Shown here piece after piece: positions 34,246-44,627 of a DNA stretch of 64,000 nucleotides (positions within the stretch are counted from its first letter, which is position 1; each line of letters opens with the position of its first letter). The stretch spans positions 165,850,001-165,914,000 of the forward strand of contig JBITNC010000001.1 of assembly GCA_050084985.1 (NCBI GenBank), in the 5' to 3' direction. A program made the translations under genes and the position numbers. Below the pieces are notes generated by a model. That model ran no database searches. It had not been told where the DNA came from and was given only the letters and a program-made list of their open reading frames with translations. This stretch comes from Nageia nagi (Eukaryota; Pinophyta).

Positions 34246-36990
34246 TACAAAAATTGCTGTAAAATGCTATTTTACTTAGCAAAAGTGGTTGTATGACAAC
34301 CTGTTTCATGTCTATCTGACATGGTATATTCAATGGTGAAGTTTTTTATTGAATTTTAGAATATGTATCAATAGTTATGAATATTTTTATGAATGGGATT
34401 CTATTTTTATCCACCTATTTAATAATTGAATGTGAATAGCTTGTAACTGGTGACTATTGTAAGATGGAAAGTTGCATTTTTTCTTAGTGTAACTTCTCCC
34501 ATTGAAGTGTAGTATTATTTTGTAATGAAAAAGAGTTAAATGGTGAGTAGACTTGGGATACATAGTAGAGAGGAATAAAGAAAAAACTTGAATATTTTCT
34601 ATAGTCATATGAATGTAGGATAGATCTTGTAGTTTCAAGTTTTGTATATGAAAAATTTCTATTGGATGAAGTTATAAGAAATAATTAAGAAAAAGAGACA
34701 TGTTACAAAATTTCACACCCCTTTGATTTTCATAAAACTAGTGTCAGTAAGCATGAAATCCCCCTAGTATCAACAAATATATGAGAACACCTAGCTATGC
34801 TCTTCTTTGTGGGTTAAAATTCCATATTCCATGGAATATTTGTACCCTTAATACCTAAGAATGTAATCCTTTAATGAGTTAACTTAAGATTTTGTCATTG
34901 TTATTGAATTAACTCACCAATATTCCTATGCTATTTATTTATTTAAAATAAAAATGGACATATATTTAGGAAAAATAACCTTAAAATAATAAGTAGACTA
35001 GTGCTCTTATCTAGACATTAGGTATAAATTCATACACAATAGAAAGAAAATTGAATATGAAAGGATATAGCATTCATACATTTATCTATTCAAAAATGTA
35101 ATAGATAAAATTTTAAATGCTAAGAGGAACAACCATCAAACATTCAAATGGTGTAACATCTGATAACTAGAACATAAAGCATTCACATATGGCATAGGAA
35201 TTAAACCAATAAGAGTATAAACATTTTTATTAATATAAAATTTTTCCATAAAGTGCAATAATACTTGCTTGCACAACATAAAAAGAGAATTAAAATAACT
35301 CAAATTATATTTGTTTCTACTACAGTACTTGTAACAAAAATATAATATACTATCCTAGAATAGTTACTTTGTATTGGGCCAGTAGAAGTATCTATGATTT
35401 AAATAATCTACAGTTATGTGATTAGTCCATGACATGCAAAAAAGGATTGAAATAGAATGCATAGAAGATAAGGGGTGAAAAATAAAGAATATAAATGACT
35501 ATAAGAGAACACCAAAAATATACCTTGTTAACTAAGTTGCAAAATTGGAGAAAGATCCTTTCTCCATCCTTCTCCTTTGGTACTTATAGAAGCATGAAGA
35601 ATCTATAATAAACTACTAGCTATATGATTGTATTTAAAAAAAAAAAACTTTTTACCACTCCTCTGACATGCTTAAGGTATCTCTTTCATCTCCTTAATTT
35701 CTAGATTAAGAAAATTATAGCTTGAAAGCCACTTCTACTAGTAGAATATTTCCATCTTGGTGTCATGAACCCATGCACTATTCCCAATAATGAATTTCTC
35801 CAAAAGGATTTATTTCTTACTCTAGTACTTTCCTTATAAGGTGTGATGTCCTCTTGTGAAAATGATTGCAAATGATCATTGATACCTTAGTTTGAAATTT
35901 TTCCTTTCTTTCTCTTCTTTGTGAACATAATTGCATTCATCCCCAAGGGCTGATGTAGATAGGACTAAAAGTGACATGGGCTATGAAAGCACTATAATAT
36001 GCATGTTGATGATACAAATTGAGCTTAAGTTAATAATTGAGATCTTTTGCATGATTTCTAGTACTAAATCTCACACTTAACTTTCAATCTAGGTTTTGTA
36101 TTTACTTATCCATATTTTAACTTTGCTACAATCATCATTTTGGAAGAAAAACATATTTTTTCAAATTTTTGGTAGTATTTATAGGTATTTGTATTTGGAT
36201 GAACCTATAAAAACAAAATATAGGAGAAAATATATTGTTTTAATTGAATTATTTGGGCATACTTTGAACTAAATGGTCAGAACTCAAATATCTAAATTAG
36301 AACACTTCATGTGCTTAATTTAACTCTAATTTACCATGATGTATGATTAACCACAATTGATAGGAATAGTGTTAAAGAAAATGAATTTGTTGGATGTCTT
36401 CATTATTTTGATAGAATTTGGTTTGTTCCATTCTATTGGTTGTTCACCAAATTCAAATACTCTTTGTATACTTTGAGTGCTAATTATATGTTGACATCAT
36501 CTCCCTCTAGACTATGGATTTTGCATTTTTAACTAAATTTTGCACTCTAAATCTACCTACTAATATCATCACCCTATAGAGTACAAAAATTTGAGTGTTT
36601 TTCAATCTAGATCGATGTTTTGTTATCCCAAAACATGTTTCAAGGCTTGGAATAGTGTAGAATTTAACTTTGGAAGTATGAAATTTATGTTTTTATCGTA
36701 ATTTTGCACTTTGAAACCTTATTTTCTCACTAAAATCCTCTTGACTATGGATTTACTTGCTTTTTCACTCTTTGAAAGGTATTTTAAGTTGAAAATGGTA
36801 TTTTTTTACTTTGAAAAGCAAGTTTATGGCTTGGAATGGTCTAAATTTGATTTGGAACACCTTTCAAACAACCAACACACCATGTTATAGTACTTGGAAT
36901 CCATGAAAACTACTAATAAGACATATTAAAGACCTAATAGGTATTTTAAAGGGTTTGTATGGATAATAATGTGGTCAACATAGAGCTAAT
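34246..36990. other. Gene-free stretch, possibly LTR of copia family B
   Basis: No protein motif seen. From about 36480 to 36880 a diverged repeat of roughly 180 bp is visible: AAGGCTTGGAATAGTGTAGAATTT near 36642 and ATGGCTTGGAATGGTCTAAATTT near 36825, with further related strings around CTCTAGACTATGGATTT. The Tat-type element starts at 36996. Confidence 0.4.
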
Positions 36991-36995
36991 ATGGG

Positions 36996-37621
36996 TGTGG
37001 ATGCCTAAAAATCAATTTCCTTGTATTAAATACTTTATTTTACAACATCAAGGAATATTTATTGTAAAAAGGGTCAAAATATACCCAAGGTAATGTAATC
37101 AATGTAATGGACTATTATATAATGTAAGAGGTGTCAAATATCAAGAAGGACGTCATAAAAAATATAATATGCAATGATCCCAAGAATAAAAGAGGATCAA
37201 AACATTGCTATAAATGAATATCAAAAGCAACACAATCTCTAAATGAGTGGATAGCTAGAGAAAAGGATTAGAACATACAATATCATTTCATCTGACCAAC
37301 AAAGATGTTTTGTAACACCACCCATTTGTAGATTTGATACATACTTCATATTGTTTCATGTATTTCAAGTTTTTGTTATGGATATGCATATTTTATGTTG
37401 TTGATGACATGCTTCTTTAAGGTTGTTAATGAAATTTATTTCTTATGGTATGTTGATGCAATTTATGTATGATCCCTTTTATTTCATATAGAGGTGAATA
37501 TAACAAAGACATATCATTTACCATATTCATAATGAATTCAAATTTCTTATATATGCTTCAATATTATATTATAGAAAAATAGTGCTTTGATTTATTATTT
37601 ATGTATTGATTTTATTCTATA
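36996..37621 (+). repeat. 5' LTR of the Tat-type element
   Basis: Starts TGTGGATGCCTAAAAATC and ends TCTATA (family end TCTACA). It carries TATAAATG at 37209. A clear primer binding site could not be read after it: TTTTGGTCAAATTGATAG follows and fits no tRNA that I can name with confidence. Confidence 0.86.
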
Positions 37622-37899
37622 TTTTGGTCAAATTGATAGTTTTGATTCATCTTTCCCTACCAACAAGATCTCACGAGACTTCTATGAAGATTTAATGTTG
37701 TTAACAACATCCAAAGCCTATTTTTACATTACTATCAATAGGAAAAATGGAGCAAATTGTAATGAAATTATCCAAGATGGTATAATATTTAGTTAAGAAA
37801 GTATCTATAATTCAAATTTCATGTAATAATTTATAGTTACCTATAGATCCAACCTTAGCTGTAAGTATAACCAATCTTGAGAATAGTAAGAGATCCCAG

Positions 37900-38440
37900 C
37901 TAAAAGAGGAATATTATGATGGTGTCTTCACCACACCCTTGTCAAATAATATCTACAATTATCCCCTACCACCCAATCACTAGGCCTCTAAGTTTGAGAT
38001 GTTTAGTGGTAATTAATACCTAAAGCAACATATTATTAGCTTTTAGAAGGAGTGCTTGCTAAAAGTAGGATCAGAGGAAATGTTGATGATAAAACTTTCC
38101 AAAGGAGTTTGAAAGGTGACACCAACCAATAGTTCTATAATTTATACCAACCAATAGTTCTATAATTTATCAATAGGATCAATAGATTAATTCAAGTCAT
38201 TGGTATAAGTATTCATGAATCAATACAAGCATAATATCAAAGAAAAAGGAACCATTACATAATTATGTACCATATGCAAAGGAAGCAATGAAACCCTAGA
38301 TAAGTATATTTAGATATTCAAAAAGGTATGGCAATCTATTCATAGCAAGTTGGATGAAAATAAAATTTATGTAATATTCAAAGATTCTATTTTTCTAATT
38401 ATTAATTTTCATGCTCCAACTGAGAAAGGTGTTGGATTTG
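37900..38440 (+). pseudogene. Tat-type gag domain, broken
   Basis: Recognisable strings in changing frames are YLKQHIISFxKECLLK, SEEMLMIKLSKGV, WFYNL(P)IGSID, YKHNIKEKGTIT, ICKGSNETLDKYI and FKKVWQSIHSKLDE (about 38000-38360). Together they follow the plant Ty3 retrotransposon gag domain. A perfect 25-bp tandem duplication at 38121-38170 lies within the WFYNL part and adds a frameshift. Stops such as Q-to-TAG occur. Confidence 0.78.
38121..38170 (+). repeat. Perfect 25-bp tandem duplication in gag
   Basis: ACCAACCAATAGTTCTATAA plus TTTAT occurs twice in a row without a single difference, in an otherwise mutated gag. It is therefore probably recent. Confidence 0.92.
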
Positions 38441-38842
38441 GGGTATTGGTAAAAGAATTCTTACAAAAGAAAAAGTTTTTTTTTTTTTTTTGAATTAGAA
38501 GATCTCAAGTATACATATACTTATTATAATAAAGATAATTATAATACATACACCAAGAAGGAGGAAAAGATAGTAAATATGGTTGATACACCTACATTTG
38601 TACCTACCCTTACATTAACAAAATCAACCATAATAAGAGATAGAAGATATACATTTCTAATTCATCCAATGTTTATTTTTATAGATTTGATGAAGAAAGA
38701 TTTATTATAGGCATTAGATAAAAAGGTAGAATATGGTAGTGTTTCAATGGTAAATTTTGATGCTTATTATGCTTATCATTAAGGAAGAAGTCATTTTAAA
38801 AAAAAAATTGTAATGCATTAGAAGTTGCAATTTTAGATCTTA

Positions 38843-39640
38843 TTGCACAAGGGAAATAGGAAATTAATCAAAAGTGCTTTAGATTCAAAGGTTGTAGTAA
38901 ACACAATTTTAGTGGATAAAAATGTTTGTATGACATTAAGAAGGGGGCATATAAGCAACATTCAAAATTTGATTACTATTGAACAAGTAAGTGTCCCACA
39001 TGAACCTAAAGTTTATGGCATGATTGAGCAATTAAAAACTACTCCTACCAATATTACCTTGTATGATCTCATATCTACATTTGAAACATATCAAGAGATA
39101 TTGTATGATTTATTCAAAATAGAAATTATTCCCATCGATATGATTGCTACTATATTTTAAAAAAAAATTAGTTCTATTAAGGAATGTGATGGAATTTCAT
39201 TTAATAGGTCTTAAAAACTTAGTAAGGAAATTCTTGTTAAATGTTTAGTCTTGTACATCACACCTATCATAGAAATATGGGAAATAAAAAGAATAATGGT
39301 AGAGAATGGATCAGGTGTTAATGTGTCTTCCCATAAACGTTTTATACAACTTCAAGAGAAAGGTACAAATATACCTCCTTTAGAAGAAGCCATATTTTGA
39401 ATTAGAGCATATGATATTTCATCAAAAAGTCCATGAAATAGATACAAGTTTGGTCACCATAGGGGTCAAAATAGTTGAAACTTAGTTTCAAGTTATGGAT
39501 TCAAAATTATCTTATAACCTATTTTTTAGTAGACCTTAGCTTCATCATATGGATGTAGTACCATTAATAGTACATGGAAAATTGAAATTTGAATATCAAG
39601 GTGAGGTTCATACGATAATAGGGGATCCATAATTGTATGC
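38843..39640 (+). pseudogene. Tat-type gag-protease junction and protease, broken
   Basis: 38843-39160 is an open frame of 105 codons whose end reads KTTPTNITLYDLISTFETYQ, the stretch that in Tat elements precedes the protease. After a frame change the active site reads VENGSGVNV (about 39300-39325), where family members have VDNGSAxNV: the catalytic aspartate is glutamate. Then come HEIDTSLVTIGVKIVET, FQVMDSKLSYNLFFSRP and VHGKLKFEYQGEVHTIIGDP (about 39430-39630), the flap and C-terminal part. It is broken by several stops. Confidence 0.82.
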
Positions 39641-39979
39641 CTTGACTTGTCCTAGGTATGAAATTGAACCTTTGAAGGTAGGCTCAATAATGGTAAAAAT
39701 TAAAAAACAACCTCAGATTGTAGAGATAGGAATGGGAACATACATAATTGAGAATTTTGATTTGTTAATGTTGGTAAAATGTTTGGGATGATAAAAAATA
39801 CTTAGTATTAAAGGTTATCAATAATGTGAAATACTATCTACCCATTGTCAACAACATGAAAATAGTGAAGAAAATTATGGCTCTTACTCTATAATAGCAA
39901 TATCTCCCAACCTAGTTTTCTCAATAAAGGAATAGATGATGAACATTATAGGTAAATATTTTCCTTCTCATTTTATATA

Positions 39980-40294
39980 TAATACATGATAAAAAATTAC
40001 AAATATAAAAGAGGAGGTTTAGGTAAATTAGAATAGGGTATGTATTCTTTTCCTACTAATTTAAGAGCTTAGAAAAATAAGAATGGATTGGGTAGTGATC
40101 AAAATATAAAAAACACTATGGGATCTATCAAGTTTGTTAAGGAATGCAATCTAATTGAGCTTTTTAATGAAATTTATGAAGATTTATGGCTTGATAATAA
40201 TATACCACTTGGGTTTGATTGCTTTAATACTGATGATGATAGCTTAGAATACATGGGGGCACATTTAGAGTTGCCTAAATTAAATGATAAATGA
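39980..40294 (+). pseudogene. G-patch-like motif and protease-RT linker
   Basis: At 40004-40027 the sequence reads YKRGGLGK, followed by LExGM (TAG for an expected CAG); this matches the glycine pattern of G-patch domains. A 68-codon open frame (40088-40294) follows and ends SLEYMGAHLELPKLNDK. No RT motif (no YVDD, no MPFGL) appears between here and the integrase, so RT and RNase H have been deleted. Confidence 0.6.
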
Positions 40295-40495
40295 TAAATA
40301 AGATACATTATTAGTGAGTATGGGTATTTTGGACAAGATATTAACTTTAATGAAGTATTTAAGAGTTATTTTCAATGTCAAAAGCATTCAAATTTAGAAA
40401 ATAACCAACTCAAGAATTCAAATCCATAATTTCACCATAGTGATTTGCAACTTGGGGCATAGGCTTGATTGGGTTCATTAATACACATTCAAAAG

Positions 40496-41330
40496 AATGT
40501 CACAAATTCATTATCACAACTATAAAGTTTACTACAAAGTGGGTTGAAGCTATTATAGTGAAATTAGTCATACAAGATAAAATCATTTCTTTCCTATTTT
40601 AAAACATCATCACAAGGTTTGGGATACCAAAAAGATTGATCATGGATAATGGGCCAAATTTTAAAGTTAAGGACATGAAATCCTTTTGAAAAACATTTCA
40701 TATTACAAAAATATTTTTTTTAGTATATTATCCTCAAAGGAATGGTCAAGTAGAAGCATTAAACAAAACTATAAAAAATAGTTTGGTAAAAACATGGGAT
40801 AGATACAAAGCAAATTGGAATGAGAAATTACCTTATTCACTTTGGACCTATAGAAAAAGTATTAGGATAGCCATTGGAGAAATACCATTTTCATTAGTTT
40901 ATGTACATGAGGTTGGTGTAGCTTAGATTCAAAGATACTATCCCTAAGAATCTCATTACAAGGAGATATATCAAATGAAGATGCAAGAAATGTAAGGCTA
41001 CAACAATTGAAAGCACTTGAAGAAAAGAGAATAAGAGGAATTGAGCATTAGAAGGCATATCATGCAAGTTAAAGAGGGAATTTAATAAGAAAATCAAATC
41101 AAAGAAGTTCAGAATAGGAGACTTGGTGTTGAAAGAAACATCAACAAAACAAATGCAAATGATGAAGTGAAAGGAAAGTTTGAACCATATTGTTTAGGCC
41201 CATTTGTTGTCATTAGAGAAACAAGATTAGTATCTTATAGGATATAATTTATGGATGGTAGAGAAGAACTAAAAAATATTCAATGACATGCATATAAAAT
41301 GCTTATTTGTGTAAGATAGTGACTCCATAC
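40496..41330 (+). pseudogene. Tat-type integrase core and tail, broken
   Basis: The core reads KFTTKWVEA, NIITRFGIPKRLIMDNGPNF, then YYPQRNGQVEALNKTIKN and YKANWNEKLPYSLWTYRKS (40502-40900). The second catalytic aspartate (MDNG) and the glutamate (QVEA) are present; the first, expected two residues before the TKWVEA motif, is not. After IPFSLVYVHE the tail follows with EDARNVRLQQLKAL near 40980, KFRIGDLVLKETS (41103-41140), KFEPYCLGPFVV, SYRIxFMDGREELKN and MHIKC. Stops interrupt it at several places (for example KSF* in the core). Confidence 0.87.
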
Positions 41331-41540
41331 CTTGGAACATAATGAATATCTTACATAAGGTACATGTACTTTATGTTTTATTTTTATTTTTGTAATTTAT
41401 TTGATTGTTACAACATTATTAATAGTGTGCATTACTATCTGCAATCCATTATCAATATAAATAAAAAATAAAAAAATGAAAAATAGAAAAATGAAAAAGA
41501 TAGTATAATGTTTATGGAATATGGATATAAAAATGTAAGG

Positions 41541-41840
41541 TTACCAATGGCCATCGATATGTCTAGTAAGAGTTCACTCACTTAAAATTTAAACTAATGA
41601 TGTAGCTATAAGTAAGATGTTGACATTGATTCATCCTTAATAGATAATAGAACTTGTTGTGTATCCACATGGTTTTAGTTTGAGTTGTAAAAAGCATCAT
41701 ATCTTAGGGTCATAAACATAGAATGTATGACCATTGATAGTCATCATTATAGCTAGTGAGAGTTCACTCACTTAAAAGACAAACCAATGATGCAAACATA
41801 AGTAGATTTCTAACATTGACTTATCATCAATGGAAAAAGT
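41541..41840 (+). repeat. 190-bp tandem repeat with conserved hairpin
   Basis: AGTRAGAGTTCACTCACTT at 41565 and 41755, period 190 bp, each preceded by a GGCCATCGATAT or AGTCATCATTAT string and followed by AAACYAATGATG. It is the counterpart of 2126-2560. The hairpin arms AGTGAG/CTCACT are kept in one unit and nearly so in the other. Confidence 0.83.
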
Positions 41841-42309
41841 AACTCATTATGTATTCAAAATCTTTTCATATAGGGTATATCTATCTCATTTTACAGGTAC
41901 CTATATCAAAAGAAGGAAAGTAAATGAATTATAATTCATGCTATTAATGATGTTCCAAATTATTTACATGCTATTAATGATGTTCATATCGAATAATTGA
42001 GAGATAAAATCAAATAACAACTTTTGTATCAAGGCATGGACATTAGAACTTTAGAATCTAGAGTATTAAAAACAAAGGAGTAGTCAGATTCATGGTTGGA
42101 TAGTGCAAGGGAAAAAAAGATATAGTTCTTTAGGTTTTATCTTGGTTCCACCACTCAAGGAGCTTTCCTAGGGCAACAAAGTCAAAAAGGATGTAGAAAA
42201 GGACCCTCATCATCAAATGGTAGTGTTGGATAAAGAATTAAAAAATTTCAAAAATTTCTTCTATACTTCTTCTTTGGATATGTAATCTCATTTCTTTAAT
42301 CACACCTCC

Positions 42310-42323
42310 AAACAGGGGAAAAA
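42310..42323 (+). other. Polypurine tract
   Basis: AAACAGGGGAAAAA lies directly before the LTR start TGTAGATGCC. Confidence 0.87.
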
Positions 42324-42947
42324 TGTAGATGCCTAAAAATAAATTTCTTTGTATTAAATAATTCATTTTATAGCATCAAGAAATATTTATTGTGAAAAAG
42401 ATAAAAATATACCTAATGCAATGTAATCAATGTAATGGACCATTATATAAGGTAAGAGGTATCAAATATCAAAAACACCACAAACAATATAATATGGAAT
42501 GATCCCAAATATCAAATAGGATCAAAACGTTGCTATAAAAGAATATCAAAAGCAACACAATCTTGAGATGAGTGGATAACTAGAGAAAAATATTATAACA
42601 TACAATATTATTTAATCTAACCAATAAATATGTTTCATAATACCACCCATTCATAGATTTGCTACATCCTTCATCTTGTTTCATGTATTTCAATTTCTAC
42701 TTATGGATATGCAAATTTCATATTGTTAATGATATGCTTCTCTAAGGTTGTTAACAACATTCATTTCTTATGGTATATTGATGTGATTTAGGTATGATCT
42801 CTATTATTTCATATAGAGTTAAATATGATGAAGACATCTTATGTATCTTGTTTGTAATGTTATCATATTTTTTGATATATGCTTCAATATTATATTATAC
42901 AAAAATAGTGCTTCAATTTATTATTTATGCATTAGTTTTAGTCTACA
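42324..42947 (+). repeat. 3' LTR of the Tat-type element
   Basis: Starts TGTAGATGCCTAAAAAT and ends GTCTACA, the least damaged ends of the four LTRs of this family. TATA box TATAAAAG at 42534. Confidence 0.87.
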
Positions 42948-42969
42948 ATAGGCATTATAGACATTATGC

Positions 42970-43325
42970 GATTATTTGAACCCTTATGTAGACAAGCCAA
43001 CCCTTATTTAGAGAGAATAAAGCTTATGCTAATGAATAAAATATGAAATTATTTCTTATGTGGGTAATATAAGCTTTATGCATTGAAATTTAAGGTTATA
43101 TGGATAGATTTGGTCTTATGTGAATAAAAGACACCTTATGAGGACAATTCAATATTACCTTTTCAAAGTTTATAGGGCTTAAGCAAGTGAAATAATGCTT
43201 TCCTTATGTGGAGAAATATATTCTTATATGGTTAGCTCAAATAAGCTGTATGCAATAAATGTTAACCTTATGTTGTGGAGATAAAGCTTATGTGGTGAAG
43301 ATGAGCCTTATGTGGTGGAGAAACT
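42970..43325 (+). repeat. CTTATGTGGAGA array
   Basis: At least twelve loose copies of a motif near (A)GCTTATGTGGAGA at uneven spacing of 20-40 bp. It is the same motif as in the copia family B LTR at 33870-34060, so this may be a piece of a second LTR of that family, directly right of the Tat-type insertion. Confidence 0.6.
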
Positions 43326-44139
43326 TGATCATTTTTTAGGATTCTAAGAACAAAAATAGCACAAGAAAGATATCAATAAAGTTTTCTAAGAAAATTTGTA
43401 ACATTACTAAGGATTTTTGAAATAGGGTTTTCAATGCAATGTATAAGATAATTTTACAAAAAATGGGTACCTTTATAGTTGTACTAACATAGGCTCTATC
43501 TAGGATAATTACTAAATTAATGAGGCAGTTGAGAACCACAACTACCTTTGAAACAAGAAAAATTCTTAATTCTAATATCTTTCTACTCTAAGTGGTTCAT
43601 GTTTACCCAAAAATTAACTCTATAGAAAATCTATATATCTTTTTCTTCTTCAACTCTTCAACTTTAGCTACTCTATATCTGTTATCCCTACACACATGTA
43701 AATAACAAACTCATCACACATACCTATCCAAATCATAAAGTAGTATGAAATGAACATAAACAAGAATATGAAAAATGAAACACCTAACTCAGCAAAAACT
43801 TGTATTTATTTTGATAGAGTAATCTTGCATTTGAATTTGAACTTTGCTTCATAGATGAAGGCATTTATTTATAGTTTTTTAAAAATAAGAAAAGTTTTCA
43901 CTTTTAGAGACAAAAAGCTAGATAGAAAAGCCTATATAGCTTTTTCATGGTTGTTATCTAAGGTAGAGATGTGTAAGATAAATGGTGACTCATCCATCAT
44001 CCTTTACCTTTTTCCCAAAATGCCTCTAATGTTGCCATTTTTATTTTAATTTTGCCAAGTTTAGAGTCACCAATGTCTAAATGTTAGATGCCAGTGATTG
44101 GTGTGAGTCTTCAACATTTAGGTGTTGGATGTTGGCATT
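43326..44139. other. Gene-free stretch
   Basis: No domain recognised. Near 44075-44138 a short string around AAYRTTRGATGYYRGYATTTGG is partly repeated (GTTAGATGCCAGTGATTGG and GTTGGATGTTGGCATTTGG). Confidence 0.4.
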
Positions 44140-44144
44140 TGGAA

Positions 44145-44618
44145 TGATGGAATTGAAGGATTCCATAAACCAAGATCACTTTAAAGCTTCTCCAACAAAT
44201 CTAACATTCATCTTTATAGCAAACCAATAATCAATCACACAAAAAATAACATATCATATATAATGGTTCCTCCATCTCTTGAGAGTATATCTATTTTGAA
44301 CTATCATTCTATTACTCTTCATGAGATAACTCTTCTACAAATCCTCAACAGAGCTCTTACAAGAGCATTCTTACATCTCTACAAGATAAGCATTACCATG
44401 CTTGATCATATTATATAATGAGAGAGGTACCTCTCTATTTTTAAGTAGAAACCCACCCTTTAACCTTCTTTTAACCCAAGTGTAAGGTTAAATGTATTTT
44501 TATTTCTCTTTCTATATTTATTCTCTTAATGCTTTAAGGTACCTAAATATACTTTAAGTATTAAGTGAATTTATATTAAATAAAAATATTATACAATATT
44601 ATATTACAATTTCTAACA
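44145..44618 (-). repeat. 3' LTR of the LARD-like element
   Basis: Aligns with 47961-48421: GAAGGATTCYATAAAYCAAGATCACTTT, CTTCTCCAACAAATCTAAC, and CTTACAAGAGCATTC are shared. Confidence 0.88.
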
Positions 44619-44627
44619 CTCCCCTTT
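44619..44627 (-). other. Polypurine tract of the LARD-like element
   Basis: Minus-strand AAAGGGGAG directly before the LTR start TGTTAGAAATTG. Confidence 0.83.

Larger units (their letters stand above)
36991..42952 (+). mobile_element. Tat-type Ty3/gypsy element with both LTRs, RT-RNase H lost
   Basis: LTRs of about 625 bp at 36996-37621 and 42324-42947. The flanks are ATGGG (36991-36995) and ATAGG (42948-42952), a TSD with one change. The interior has gag, protease, a G-patch-like stretch, integrase core and tail, a 190-bp tandem repeat and a polypurine tract, in that order. The RT and RNase H modules expected between about 40295 and 40496 are absent. Stops and frameshifts are scattered through all parts. 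It is the same family as 828-3724. Confidence 0.87.

Noticed and set aside
37622-37640. Primer binding site after the Tat-type 5' LTR
   Set aside because: TTTTGGTCAAATTGATAG starts like a TGG site but does not match a tRNA 3' end that I can name with confidence.
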